From Thermoplasmatales archaeon (lineage in GTDB: Archaea > Thermoplasmatota > Thermoplasmata > Thermoplasmatales > Thermoplasmataceae): a stretch of DNA of 64,000 nucleotides. A program made the position numbers and the translations under genes. Of the stretch, positions 45,571-55,147 are shown piece after piece (positions within the stretch are counted from its first letter, which is position 1; each line of letters begins with the position of its first letter). The notes under the pieces are model-generated. The model made no database searches, had not been told where the DNA came from, and saw only the letters and a list, made by a program, of their open reading frames with translations. The stretch lies in assembly GCA_027366585.1 (NCBI GenBank), contig DAHXNF010000010.1:62001-126000 (forward strand), written 5' to 3'.

Positions 45571-45589
45571 GCAAAGTTGCAATGATTGA

Positions 45590-46000
45590 AGCAAACTTCG
45601 TGGGTCGTGCAAGGAATGGCGTTGTGATAGTAGTGGCAATGACACTGGTGATAACAAGCCGAGAGAGTGAATGCCACCGGGTATGGCGGCATGGAGGAAG
45701 AGAGGTCTCAGGACACTGCCTGAAAGAGGCTCTTCTGTCCTGCATAGGAATTCTAAGTTAATCTCAAATGCATGTGGTTCTCGGATCTAAAAGGCGAAGT
45801 GCATCTCAAACCGGAAGGGAAGGGGTGCATGATAGGCGGACACTATACTTGAAACCGAATGCTAGAAATGAGCCAGTACTGAGTTTTAGAGGACTTGGCG
45901 GAAACGGAACCTGAAAGGAGACGTGATGGGAAATCACGGTTCGGTCAGACCAGACTGGAAGCTGCGCTGCCATTCAACTTGGTGAAATAGTTTAGTTAGA
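45590..46000 (+). ncRNA. Possible structured RNA (group II intron-like remnant?)
   Basis: A 600-base gap has no convincing gene but holds a more G-rich, purine-rich stretch unlike its A/T-rich flanks. Near its end GAGAC-GTGAT-GGGAA-ATCAC-GGTTC (about 45919-45943) folds into a hairpin whose outer strands resemble the GAGCC/GGTTC base of group II intron domain V, though the distal stem is too short and the AGC triad is not kept. No reverse transcriptase is present. Strand and identity are guesses. Confidence 0.2.
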
Positions 46001-46169
46001 ATTTAACACAAAATGGCATGCCTGTTTTTTGGAGATCAATTTCTATTGAGTCAAAAGAGTTTAATTCCCCATTGAATATATATAGAGTGAATAAATCATT
46101 CGAAATGGGCAGAAAGTAGTACGAATTCTTCCTCTTTTACATTGGAAAGATTGATTTCATCTATCAGCC

Positions 46170-46838
46170 TTGCTTGTTGCATTGATTGACCATGCGCTTA
46201 TCTACGAAAGTTTGCTGGGAAGGTTCGGCGATCTTCACTGGTGGCCTGCAGAAACCAGTGACGAGATACTGGTAGGTAGTATTCTTACACAGAATACCTC
46301 CTGGAAGAACGTTGAAAAGGCTATAGAGCAGTTGAAAGACGGCAACCTGATCTCGCTTGAGAGCATTGCAGATGCGAATGAAGAAGATCTTGCACAAAGA
46401 ATCAGGATCTCAGGTTTCTACAGGCAGAAGGCTGCCAGACTGCATTCGATATCAATGGAGATTGTTCACCGTCATGGATCGCTGGATAGAATGCGCTCCA
46501 TCGATACGGAAGAACTTATCGCTTTCTTTGGAGGTATGAAGGGGATCGGGAAGGAAACCCTTGACTCCATACTTTTATACATATTTGAAAGGCCTGTCAT
46601 GGTCATGGACTCGTATTCGAGGAGGATACTTTCCCGCGTTTCTTATCCGGAATACGCGGAGGATCATGCGATCCAGCAAGCTGCATTATCAGATCTGCAA
46701 TGTTCCGTTGATGCACTGAAAAACTATCACGCATGCCTTGTTGAACTTGGCAAGAACTATTGCAGAAAAACTCCTGAATGCGCGGAGTGCCCACTGAAAC
46801 ATGACTGTAACTACGCTATGGATTTGAGTTCCCCGTAG
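46170..46838 (+). CDS. Endonuclease III-like DNA glycosylase (MagIII-type HhH-GPD)
   Basis: 222 aa with a TTG start; no ATG is available. ILVGSILTQNTSWKNVEKAI is the opening, the helix-hairpin-helix is FFGGMKGIGKETLDSILLYI, followed by VMVMDSYSRRIL with the catalytic Asp. The iron-sulfur loop CRKTPECAECPLKHDC is present. The GxKGIGxET pattern and RPVMVMDSYSRR place it nearer MagIII-like alkylpurine glycosylases than classic Nth. It removes damaged bases in repair. Confidence 0.82.
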   Translation: MLVALIDHALIYESLLGRFGDLHWWPAETSDEILVGSILTQNTSWKNVEKAIEQLKDGNLISLESIADANEEDLAQRIRISGFYRQKAARLHSISMEIVHRHGSLDRMRSIDTEELIAFFGGMKGIGKETLDSILLYIFERPVMVMDSYSRRILSRVSYPEYAEDHAIQQAALSDLQCSVDALKNYHACLVELGKNYCRKTPECAECPLKHDCNYAMDLSSP

Positions 46839-48034
46839 CCGATGAGCCGCCACCTGTTTGAGATCCTTCTGCCAATTGCTACTCTTGCACCGACGTTGGC
46901 AGCCACCGGGTATCTGAGGCTGACCTCAATTTCATCGTCCCTTCCGGACGACACGACGGCAACTGTGTTTGCAGTTCCGACTGTAAGCATGAGGCTTTCC
47001 TTGCTCTTGATCGGCGTGATCGTCTGCTCCTCGGCAAAGCCAACCACTCTCTTAAGCAAGTGCGTCACTACAACCGCATCGGAAACGACTGGAGGAGCCT
47101 TTCCAACGTTACCAACGATCCTGCCCGTGAATGAATCATTCTTTGTAAGGAACGGATCAAGCTTTGTGCCAACGGCAGCCAGTCCACCAGGCCTGATCTT
47201 ATCAAGGCTGCTTGTTCCTGCCCTGAGGCTGGTTATCTCAGTTATCACATTCTCCCATGTCTGCTTGTTGCCCTTGGTAACCTGGATACCTGGAGAAATC
47301 TCGATCTCCTGCCCTGCACTCAGTTCACCTGTAACGAGGGAACCGCCAAGAACACCGCCAACCAGTTTTGCGGGGTTAGTTCCAGGTTTATTGACATCAA
47401 AGGATCTTGCTACATACATCATTGGATCATGGGATGGATCGAAAATCGGTGAAGGGATTCGTTCCTCTATTGCCTTGAGTAGAGAATCTATGTTCACATT
47501 ATGATATGCACTTACAGGTATAATGGGAGCATTTTCTGCGACGCTTCCTTTCAGGAATGACTTGATTTCGTTGTAGCTTTCTACTGCCTTCTCCCTTGTT
47601 ACAAGATCGATCTTGTTCTGAGCAACCACTATATTCTTGATCCCCATGATTTCCAGCGCTGTAAGATGTTCCCGTGTCTGGGGCTGTGGGCATTTCTCGT
47701 TTGCTGCAATGACAAGGAGCGCACCATTCATGATGGACGACCCGGCAAGCATTGTCGCCATGAGCGTCTCGTGTCCGGGGGCATCCACGATTGATATGGA
47801 TCTTGACTCTGTACACTTGCCCGATTCCGGGTTCCGGGAATAATATATTTCGTCACTCTCGTTCTTGCACTTATAAATCGTGACATCAGCGTATCCTAAC
47901 TTTATCGAGATTCCTCTCTTAATCTCCTCTGAGTGGGTATCGGTCTTTGTTCCCGTGAGTGCCTGAGTGAGTGTACTTTTGCCATGATCAACATGGCCAA
48001 CCATCCCGATGTTAACGCTTGGCTGGGAAACCAT
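46811..48034 (-). CDS. eif2g: Translation initiation factor aIF2 gamma subunit
   Basis: 407 aa, usual length. G1 GHVDHGKST, switch region RGISIKLGYAD, G3 DAPGHE, G4 AQNKID, and the zinc knuckle YKCKNESDEI..ESGKCTES are all present. It carries initiator Met-tRNA to the ribosome. Its ATG overlaps the eS6 stop by one base. It overlaps the glycosylase gene convergently by 28 bases. Confidence 0.95.
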   Translation of the reverse strand: MVSQPSVNIGMVGHVDHGKSTLTQALTGTKTDTHSEEIKRGISIKLGYADVTIYKCKNESDEIYYSRNPESGKCTESRSISIVDAPGHETLMATMLAGSSIMNGALLVIAANEKCPQPQTREHLTALEIMGIKNIVVAQNKIDLVTREKAVESYNEIKSFLKGSVAENAPIIPVSAYHNVNIDSLLKAIEERIPSPIFDPSHDPMMYVARSFDVNKPGTNPAKLVGGVLGGSLVTGELSAGQEIEISPGIQVTKGNKQTWENVITEITSLRAGTSSLDKIRPGGLAAVGTKLDPFLTKNDSFTGRIVGNVGKAPPVVSDAVVVTHLLKRVVGFAEEQTITPIKSKESLMLTVGTANTVAVVSSGRDDEIEVSLRYPVAANVGARVAIGRRISNRWRLIGYGELKSIA

Positions 48035-48420
48035 CAGTTGCTGACCTTTGCCTCTTCCCCTTCAAGAGGGTTAGGGCCATACTGGACAATCTTGAGATTG
48101 AGCTGGGAAATGTCTGTGCCGACGATGGCTCCGCGCACCGTTATGCGCTTCCTCTTTCCATCCTTGCCTGCCTTTCCTCTGGTGTATGTCTTCAGTATTC
48201 TCTTCTTTCCAGACAGCTGGAGATCAGATCTCATGGCGAATCCGTCAACAGAGGTGCCTCCAGTCAATTTAAGCCTGTATCCTGGAAGGTTAAAGAATAT
48301 CCCATCCAGTTCTTCTCCTATCTTTCTTCCTGCAAGTGATCCAAGATTCTCGGGAGAGACCTCTCTCTTATGCGTCTTCCCCGTCTTTGGGTCTGCAATT
48401 AGTGCTACTGCGTTTGCCAT
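48034..48420 (-). CDS. rps6e: Ribosomal protein eS6
   Basis: 128 aa from ATG 48420; GGAGTGA lies at good distance, and the track's three extra codons are unnecessary. GRKIGEELDG, GYRLKLTGGTSVDGFAMRSD and KRKRITVRGAIVG are eS6 signatures. Small-subunit ribosomal protein in an operon with aIF2-gamma, a conserved archaeal pairing. Confidence 0.95.
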   Translation of the reverse strand: MANAVALIADPKTGKTHKREVSPENLGSLAGRKIGEELDGIFFNLPGYRLKLTGGTSVDGFAMRSDLQLSGKKRILKTYTRGKAGKDGKRKRITVRGAIVGTDISQLNLKIVQYGPNPLEGEEAKVSN

Positions 48421-48560
48421 TAATTTCACTCCTGATTTGTGTTTACCTTAAGGTTCCCTGTATTTTTCCTGAGTTAATAAATGATATGATATCTAATGAC
48501 AACTCGCTCCAAAGTACCAGCTGATCTAGACACACGAGTTGATAGGAAGATGCTTTACCA

Positions 48561-49775
48561 CTAGATCACTGCTACTATTCCAAGCATGATGATGAATGAG
48601 AGCGAAAACCAGTAGGCAGCCTTTAATTTCCTGCCACTCGTATATGGACCCATAATCTCCATTTTTCCCACCATGTAACCTAGAATCAGACCCGGGCCTA
48701 AAAGTATGAACACAAAGCCAACCAAAAGATCAAGCACAGCGTTAATCAGCATTGATCCTGGAAGAATCATTGCAGCAGCAGCACCAGGAATGCTCTCCAG
48801 AAGGTAAAAATAGAAAATCCTGTCCCTGCTAATGCCTATCGCCTCCGCGGTACCCCATGCGCTTCCTAGTGAGATAACAACCAATGCCAGAAAACCAGAA
48901 GCCGCCAGCCCAACACCAAAAAGCAGTGGCGCATAAGGGCCCGCAATGATCGAGAGCGAATTTGATATAGACTTTGCAGAGACTATCTTTGCGACCGGAA
49001 TGTTGCCTGCCATAACCATCTCGACTACGATCATCATAATCTCAGTAGCAATAGCGCCAATTAGGGTCTCAACCCGCATCAGCCTGACTGCAATGTGTTT
49101 CAGGTTTCCTCCATCCATGTATACTGAGGTGCCAGTGATGCTGGAATCGATGGATTTCATTTTGTGTGCTGTTGCGGAAGCCTGAAAAAATAGCATGAAT
49201 GGCATGATCACTGCCCCGGCATTTGCAGCCAAGATGAAGAGGTATGCGGTCGTTGGGTTAACGCTGAACATGCTGTAGTCTTGTACTCCCCTCACAAGCA
49301 GCGTGAGAATGAATGACGTTATGAGTATTCCAGAAATAAGAATCAGAACTTTTTCTGCATTTTTGTATTTTCCTCGCGCAACGATGGCGATGTGAATGAA
49401 GAATACGATCGGCACGGAAATGATCGGCGATATCCCCAGCACCGAAAGACCAACTGCGATACCTAGATACTCAATAGCGTAGGTGGCGATATCAGCCAGC
49501 GCCATCGGGAGTGTAAGAAGTAGGGCCAGCTTTCGACTGTATCTCTCCCGTATGTTTTCCCCGAGACCTTTTTCAGTCGCCACTCCAAGCCGGCCAGACA
49601 CTTCCTGCATTATGAAGAGAGGTATTATGAGCAACAGGAGGAACCATATCATGCTGTAATTGAAGAGTGCACCCGTCTCGGCTGCACCTATTGTACTGCT
49701 TGCATCCATATCTGCCATCATTACGATCCATGCAGGACCAAACAGCTGGAAAACTAATTTTTTACGGATGCGCAC
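48561..49775 (-). CDS. NRAMP-family divalent metal transporter, divergent subgroup
   Basis: 404 aa, GTG start, about eleven hydrophobic segments. Helix 1 reads MADMDASSTIGAAETGA where true NRAMPs have DPGN; helix 6 keeps AVIM (GAVIMPFMLFFQASA). NRAMP transporters import Mn(II)/Fe(II) with protons; the changed helix-1 motif is shared with NRAMP-related groups of other metal preference. A 14-base DtxR-like palindrome sits 11 bases before the start, supporting a Mn or Fe role. Confidence 0.75.
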   Translation of the reverse strand: MRIRKKLVFQLFGPAWIVMMADMDASSTIGAAETGALFNYSMIWFLLLLIIPLFIMQEVSGRLGVATEKGLGENIRERYSRKLALLLTLPMALADIATYAIEYLGIAVGLSVLGISPIISVPIVFFIHIAIVARGKYKNAEKVLILISGILITSFILTLLVRGVQDYSMFSVNPTTAYLFILAANAGAVIMPFMLFFQASATAHKMKSIDSSITGTSVYMDGGNLKHIAVRLMRVETLIGAIATEIMMIVVEMVMAGNIPVAKIVSAKSISNSLSIIAGPYAPLLFGVGLAASGFLALVVISLGSAWGTAEAIGISRDRIFYFYLLESIPGAAAAMILPGSMLINAVLDLLVGFVFILLGPGLILGYMVGKMEIMGPYTSGRKLKAAYWFSLSFIIMLGIVAVI

Positions 49776-49785
49776 AGACTTATAA

Positions 49786-49799
49786 TTAGGCTAGCCTAA
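49786..49799. promoter_or_regulatory. DtxR/IdeR-like operator palindrome
   Basis: TTAGGCTAGCCTAA is a perfect 14-base palindrome 11 bases upstream of the NRAMP-like GTG and in the divergent region to the Kae1-Bud32 gene. It closely resembles the DtxR/IdeR consensus TTAGGTTAGSCTAACCTAA. A DtxR-family protein is encoded at 23745-24389 in this window. The site should repress the transporter when Fe or Mn is plentiful. Confidence 0.6.
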
Positions 49800-49933
49800 A
49801 TTAACATAAATCCATACATGTAATCCACAAGCCCTCCGGACCTGAAGCATTTTATAACCTTCTAACTGCCCGGTACTGCGCTGTCGATATATGATGCATG
49901 AAAGCAGTTTTATCCCCCTGATCATTTCACCTT

Positions 49934-51532
49934 GTGATTGTTCTAGGAATTGAGGGAACAGCCCATACGATAGGCGCAGGAATCGTGGACGGAAACAGGG
50001 TACTGTCCAGCGAGACCTCAACCTATCTGCCCGCCAAAGGTGGTATTCACCCAAGGGAAGCAGCAATCCACCATGCCGAGTTTGTAGCTCCAGTTATACA
50101 GAAGGCACTGGATGGCGCGGGCATCACGATGCGAAATGTGGATCTTGTAGCCTTTTCCATTGGCCCAGGGCTCGGGCCATGTCTCAGGGTCGCAGCTACA
50201 GCAGCGAGAACGCTTTCCCTCAGGCATAAGATACCAATAATTGGTGTAAATCACCCTCTGGGTCACATCGAGATTGGCAGGATGCTCTCTGGGGCTCAGG
50301 ATCCGGTTATGCTCTATGTATCCGGAGGGAATACACAGGTCATTGCACATATGCAGGGCAGGTACCGTGTATTCGGCGAAACGATAGACATCGGGCTAGG
50401 AAACATGCTGGACAAGATTGCAAGAGATCTTGGGTTTCCATTCCCAGGAGGACCGAGGATCGAGATTCTTGCAGCATCAGGACGCAAACTTCTTGATCTT
50501 CCGTACTCGGTGATGGGAATGGACACGTCGTTTTCGGGCATCTACACTGCAGCTAAGAGATATCTGGAGCTTGGAGAGTCCGTGGAGGACATATGCTTCA
50601 GCATGCAGGAAACGGCGTTTGCGATGCTCGTAGAGGTAACTGAAAGGGCGCTGGATTATCTTGGCAAGAGCGAGGTACTGCTTGCCGGCGGTGTTGCTAG
50701 GAACACGCGCCTTAGGGAAATGATTAGCAGCATGAGTGAGGAGAATGGCTGCCAAGCTTATCTGACGAATCCTGAGTACTGCATGGACAACGGTGCAATG
50801 ATCGCAAGAGCCGGGCAACTGATGTATGAGTCTGGGCAGAGACAGAAAATGGAAGATACAGCAGTGATACAGAGCTACAGGATAGACCAGGTTGAGGCGG
50901 ACTGGGTTGATTCAGTGAGCAGGCCCAGGCCAATGCAGGGGGCAGAAGCGATTATCAGTAGATCGAGATATTTCGGCAGGGATGCAGTCATGAAGAAACG
51001 TATTGGCAAAGGATACCGGAATCCAGGACTGGATTTCCGGATCAGGACAACAAGATTGAGGAATGAAGTCTCGGTAGCATGCAGGTTGCATGAACTCGGC
51101 GTAGACACTCCTGTTATCTATTCTGTAAGGCCTGAAGCGGGAGAAATAATCATGGCGAGACTCAACGGAAAGAGCCTGAGGGATGCAATCCTCTCGGGTG
51201 ACGGGAGCATCTCCATGATTGACAGCCTTGGTTTAATCGTTGCAGCGATGCATTCTAACCTGGTTGCGCATGGAGATCTTACAACTAGCAACCTGATGGT
51301 GGACAAACAGGGCCGCATATACTTCATTGACGCAAGCATGGGGAGTTTCCCTGCCGAGACCGAGGCGCTTTCACAGGATCTTTTCCTGCTGAAGGAGTCG
51401 CTCTCAAGCATGCATGGAGATCGGCCAGGTTTATGGCAGACGTTTCTTGAATCATACCGAAAGAGCCTTCCCGGATCCGATAAAATCATCTCCACTCTCC
51501 GAACAATTGAGGCGAGAAGGAGATATGTATGA
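49934..51532 (+). CDS. Kae1-Bud32 fusion (tRNA t6A synthesis, KEOPS)
   Basis: 532 aa, GTG start. Residues 1-325 are the Kae1/TsaD ASKHA part: GIEGTAHTIGAGI, the metal site HHAEF, VNHPLGHIE, YVSGGNTQVI, LAGGVARNTRLREM. The C-terminal 200 residues are the Bud32 kinase, with EVSVACRLHELGVDTPVIY, HGDLTTSNLMV as catalytic loop and YFIDASMG as metal loop. Such fusions are known in several archaea. Together they form the threonylcarbamoyl transferase core of KEOPS. The next gene overlaps by 4 bases. Confidence 0.95.
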   Translation: MIVLGIEGTAHTIGAGIVDGNRVLSSETSTYLPAKGGIHPREAAIHHAEFVAPVIQKALDGAGITMRNVDLVAFSIGPGLGPCLRVAATAARTLSLRHKIPIIGVNHPLGHIEIGRMLSGAQDPVMLYVSGGNTQVIAHMQGRYRVFGETIDIGLGNMLDKIARDLGFPFPGGPRIEILAASGRKLLDLPYSVMGMDTSFSGIYTAAKRYLELGESVEDICFSMQETAFAMLVEVTERALDYLGKSEVLLAGGVARNTRLREMISSMSEENGCQAYLTNPEYCMDNGAMIARAGQLMYESGQRQKMEDTAVIQSYRIDQVEADWVDSVSRPRPMQGAEAIISRSRYFGRDAVMKKRIGKGYRNPGLDFRIRTTRLRNEVSVACRLHELGVDTPVIYSVRPEAGEIIMARLNGKSLRDAILSGDGSISMIDSLGLIVAAMHSNLVAHGDLTTSNLMVDKQGRIYFIDASMGSFPAETEALSQDLFLLKESLSSMHGDRPGLWQTFLESYRKSLPGSDKIISTLRTIEARRRYV

Positions 51533-52077
51533 TCCTGGTAACAAGCAACAGGCATAAGTTTGTCGAGATATCGAACCTTTTTGTAAAGGCCGGTATCCAG
51601 CTTGAATGGGTGCAGAAGAAATATGAGGAGATCCAGGAGGATACAACCGAGATGATATCTTACCGTAGCTGCGCTGTAGTAAGGAAGGAATTAAAGGACG
51701 ATTTCTTCCTGGAAGATACGGGTCTTTACGTCCCTTCGTTGCATGGTTTTCCTGGCCCCTATTCCTCATACGTGAATACTACCATAGGCTACGAGGGCCT
51801 GCAAAAGCTTGTTGCCGGAAAGGAAAGTTCAGCTTATTTCAAGACCGTAGTCTCCCTGAGCATTGGTGACAGGATAATCCAGTTTGGAGGCATTCTGAGA
51901 GGAAGAATATCATCGGAAGCCGCAGGTTCTGGTGGTTTTGGCTTCGATCCTGTCTTCGTGCCGGACGGCCAGAACCTGACGTTGGCAGAAATGGACGTTG
52001 TATCGAAGAACCGCTTTTCCCACCGTTCAAGAGCCGTGGCATCGATGCTGGGTTATCTCCTTGCTTCTCAAGAATAG
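51529..52077 (+). CDS. rdgB: XTP/dITP pyrophosphatase (RdgB/HAM1)
   Basis: 182 aa. VTSNRHKFVEI, LEDTGLYVPSLHGFPGPYSSYV, GGFGFDPVFVPDG and FSHRSRA are the family signatures. It removes non-canonical purine nucleotides. ATGA overlap with kae1-bud32 indicates coupled translation. Confidence 0.93.
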   Translation: MILVTSNRHKFVEISNLFVKAGIQLEWVQKKYEEIQEDTTEMISYRSCAVVRKELKDDFFLEDTGLYVPSLHGFPGPYSSYVNTTIGYEGLQKLVAGKESSAYFKTVVSLSIGDRIIQFGGILRGRISSEAAGSGGFGFDPVFVPDGQNLTLAEMDVVSKNRFSHRSRAVASMLGYLLASQE

Positions 52078-52332
52078 AAAAAATGGCGCGTATCTTTTCC
52101 CTCTTCTACTGAGCGGGTCAGTATTTGCATTCCAATAAGGACAAAGGACTTCCAAGCATTCTAGAAAGATTGTTCAGGTTTGAACATCACGTATAGCTGA
52201 ATTTACCGGGTATTTCGATTTGCTTTAATTTTGGTTGATATTACCACAGGTAATAATTAATACAGGAAGCACATTTTATAGGATCCGCTAACAAAATTTT
52301 TAATATGCTTCTTAAATAAGCGGAGGAATAAA
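52078..52332. promoter_or_regulatory. Upstream region of the SAM synthetase gene
   Basis: 255 bases. GGAGG lies 6 bases before the ATG, one of the strongest ribosome sites in the window, and TTTTTAATATGC (about 52297-52308) is a TATA candidate. TCCGCT...AGCGGA is a 6-base inverted repeat around the TATA region. No known riboswitch recognised. Confidence 0.4.
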
Positions 52333-53529
52333 ATGGTAAAAAACATTTCAATTGAGCAGCTTAACAGGGTACCGACGCACAAGAGTAACGTTGAAATTGT
52401 TGAGAGAAAAGGATTGGGCCATCCGGATAGTATTTGCGATGGAATTGCGGAGGCCGTGAGCAGGGAACTCAGCAAGTATTACCTTAAGGAATACGGAAGA
52501 GTGCTTCACCACAACACGGATCAGCTTGAAGCCGTTGGTGGACAGTCAAGGCCTAAGTATGGTGGCGGAAAGATAATTGAGCCGAGTTACATAATACTGA
52601 GCGGAAGAGCGACCTCTCAGGTGGATGGGGAAAGCATTCCAGTGAAGTCGATTGCAATTGGAGCCACCAAGAATTATATGAAGACTAATTTCAAGCACCT
52701 CAATATTGACACTGATGTGATAATAGACTCCATGATTGGGCATGGATCGATTGATTTGATGGGTATATTCGACACAGGAAAGCTGAAGGCAAATGATACG
52801 TCGTTCGGGGTGGGTTTTGCCCCATTTTCCGATACCGAAAATCTCGTTCTTTCGACCGAGAAATATATTAACGGAAGCCTGAAGAAGACACTGCCTGCGG
52901 TCGGTTACGATGTTAAGGTAATGGGCTTCAGGGAGAAGGATACCATCAACCTGACAGTTGCTGCAGCTTTTGTTGACAGCTATGTTAAGGATCACCATGA
53001 GTACATGAATATCAAGGAAGAGCTCAAGTCAAAGGTTATGGACAATGCTTTAAAGTTGACTGACAAGAAGGTTCAGGTTTTCGTCAACACCGGTGATTCC
53101 GAAGCCGATCATGTTGAGTACCTTACGGTGACTGGGCTTTCCCTTGAGAATGGCGACGACGGATCAGTAGGCAGGGGAAACAGGGTCAACGGACTTATTA
53201 CACCTTACAGGGCTATGAGCATGGAAGCCGCGGCAGGAAAGAACCCGGTTACGCATGTGGGGAAGCTTTACAACGTACTGGCAAACATGATTGCCAACGA
53301 CGTGGTGAAGGAAGCCGACGGCGACATAGAGGAAGTCCTTGTCAGGATAGTTTCACAGATCGGGAGGGAAATCTCGGATCCTCACATGGCAAGCGTTCAG
53401 GCAATTTATGCCAGTGGAGTGCAGGCATCAAAATATGAGGCCAAGATCAGGTCCATAGTGGACAGTCACCTGAGCAAGGTGTCAGACCTGACAAACCAGT
53501 TTGTGGAAGGTAAACTCTCGGTCTTCTGA
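52333..53529 (+). CDS. mat: Archaeal S-adenosylmethionine synthetase
   Basis: 398 aa. [58 protein letters not shown] and [37 protein letters not shown] identify the archaeal AMAS family, which is distinct from bacterial MetK. It makes AdoMet from methionine and ATP. Confidence 0.95.
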   Translation: MVKNISIEQLNRVPTHKSNVEIVERKGLGHPDSICDGIAEAVSRELSKYYLKEYGRVLHHNTDQLEAVGGQSRPKYGGGKIIEPSYIILSGRATSQVDGESIPVKSIAIGATKNYMKTNFKHLNIDTDVIIDSMIGHGSIDLMGIFDTGKLKANDTSFGVGFAPFSDTENLVLSTEKYINGSLKKTLPAVGYDVKVMGFREKDTINLTVAAAFVDSYVKDHHEYMNIKEELKSKVMDNALKLTDKKVQVFVNTGDSEADHVEYLTVTGLSLENGDDGSVGRGNRVNGLITPYRAMSMEAAAGKNPVTHVGKLYNVLANMIANDVVKEADGDIEEVLVRIVSQIGREISDPHMASVQAIYASGVQASKYEAKIRSIVDSHLSKVSDLTNQFVEGKLSVF

Positions 53530-53535
53530 GTGCAC

Positions 53536-53811
53536 ATGGCTGAACGGATTGCGAAAAGAGTTATTTTTTCGGGTCACGTTCAGGGTGTTTTCTTCAGGAG
53601 GCAGACGAAGGATGCTGCGGACAGCGCTGGTATTACGGGCTGGGTTCGCAACCTTCCGGACGGAACTGTTGAGGCGCTGTTCTGCGGTGATGAACAGTCT
53701 GTCTTCAGGCTAATTGATTTCTGCGCGAATGAGCTGAGAAGGAGTGACGTTACCTCGTACATGGTTAATGACGCTGAGTGCACGCAGGCAAAGGACTTTA
53801 CTATCCAGTAA
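53536..53811 (+). CDS. Acylphosphatase
   Basis: 91 aa from ATG 53536 (track GTG 53530). FSGHVQGVFFRRQTKDAADSAGITGWVRNLPDGTVEALFCG matches the family; the active-site Arg and Asn are in GVFFRR and WVRN. It hydrolyses acyl phosphates. The gene begins just after mat and is probably co-transcribed. Confidence 0.92.
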   Translation: MAERIAKRVIFSGHVQGVFFRRQTKDAADSAGITGWVRNLPDGTVEALFCGDEQSVFRLIDFCANELRRSDVTSYMVNDAECTQAKDFTIQ

Positions 53812-53812
53812 G

Positions 53813-55042
53813 CTACGTGAATACCTCGAAGTCGTAGCCTACTTCCTTCAATTTTTCAAAAAGCGCCGCTGCATGCTTTGAGCCCCGGACGTTGACAGTG
53901 AACATAATGCTCTGGAACCCGATTGGCGTGGTTTCGTCCAGGTTATCGACCTCTGCATGGTAGATGTTGCCGCCGGCTTCAGAGATTGCCATTGCAATCC
54001 TATATAGTGTTCCCGGTTTGTCGGGAATCTTGAAACCAATACGGACCAGCTTGGATTCGTGCTCAAGTGACTTGTAGATTATCTTGGAAAGGAGGAGGAG
54101 GTTCGTGTTGCCTCCCGAGATTACGATGACAGTCTTCTTCCCAGAAATGTCCAGTTTTCCCTCGAGGATTGCAGCGAGGCCGGCGGCACCGGCAGGCTCG
54201 ACCAGTATCTTGTTGTGCTCCAGGAGGTGATAGAGGGCGAGAGCGATGGTCTCATCCGAAACGGTGATTACATGATCCACGTACTTCTGTATCATGGATA
54301 GTGTGATGTCTCCCGGGCGCCGTATGGCAATACCGTCTGCTATTGTCTGCCCGGTAACATGCTCGACTATGCTGCCCGAGTCCACTGAAGCACGGACAGA
54401 ATCGAATTTCTCTGACTGGACCCCAATGACCCTGATGTTGGGATTAATCGTCTTGGCAGCCATAGCTATTCCCGAGATCAGGCCGCCACCGCCAACAGGA
54501 ACCACAATCATGTCTGCATCCGGCAGGTCCTCCATTATTTCAAGGCCAATAGTCCCCTGACCGGCTATGATCCACCTATCATTGAATCCCTCGATAAATG
54601 TCCTGTTCTCGTCAACTGCAACCTTGAGTGCATGATCCCTCGCCTCCGCGTAATCTGAACCGAAGAGATCGATCTGCGCCCCGTATCGCTCGACTGCGTT
54701 AATCTTTGCAGGAGTGGTAAACTTGGGCATTACAATCTTGCAGTTGATCTTGCTTATCTTCGAGGCAAGCGCCACGCCCTGTGCATGGTTCCCGGCGCTG
54801 ACTGCTATTACGCCCGCCTTCTTCTCCTCCGCAGTCAGCTTCGATATCTTGAAAAGCGCACCCCTGATCTTGAATGAACCAGTCTTCTGCAGATTCTCAA
54901 GCTTGTAAAATACGGACCCTCCGAATGTTTTTCCCATTGTTTCTGAGGAGTCCACAGGAGACCTGTTTATCTTTCCTTTGAGAAATTTTGCGGCCTCAAG
55001 TATGTCTTCAAATGCCGGCAGCTGAGATGACTCGATCACCAT
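53813..55042 (-). CDS. ilvA: Threonine dehydratase with C-terminal ACT domain
   Basis: 409 aa. PLP Lys in KTGSFKIRGALFKI, AVSAGNHAQGVALA, PVGGGGLISGIAM and ISGGNTNL. The last 80 residues are an ACT regulatory domain (IGFKIPDKPGTLYRIAMAISEAGGNIYHAEV). It converts threonine to 2-oxobutanoate for isoleucine synthesis or catabolism. The biosynthetic and degradative roles cannot be told apart here. Confidence 0.9.
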   Translation of the reverse strand: MVIESSQLPAFEDILEAAKFLKGKINRSPVDSSETMGKTFGGSVFYKLENLQKTGSFKIRGALFKISKLTAEEKKAGVIAVSAGNHAQGVALASKISKINCKIVMPKFTTPAKINAVERYGAQIDLFGSDYAEARDHALKVAVDENRTFIEGFNDRWIIAGQGTIGLEIMEDLPDADMIVVPVGGGGLISGIAMAAKTINPNIRVIGVQSEKFDSVRASVDSGSIVEHVTGQTIADGIAIRRPGDITLSMIQKYVDHVITVSDETIALALYHLLEHNKILVEPAGAAGLAAILEGKLDISGKKTVIVISGGNTNLLLLSKIIYKSLEHESKLVRIGFKIPDKPGTLYRIAMAISEAGGNIYHAEVDNLDETTPIGFQSIMFTVNVRGSKHAAALFEKLKEVGYDFEVFT

Positions 55043-55147
55043 AATATAGACCCTGATTTGCTCTAAGTTATATTCATTTTCGCATAGTGCCGGTCTTATT
55101 GATCTTCAGCCTTTCATCTGTCATAAGGGATAATCTGCTTCTCTTTT

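Noticed and set aside
46842-47504. 220-aa ORF on the plus strand
   Set aside because: Antisense shadow of the aIF2-gamma gene.
48521-48570. tRNA-like sequence on the minus strand (TCTAGTGGTAAAGCATC) with a GATCTAG/CTAGATC inverted repeat
   Set aside because: The D-arm-like part is present, but there is no matching acceptor stem, anticodon arm or T arm. At most a tRNA scrap or a terminator.
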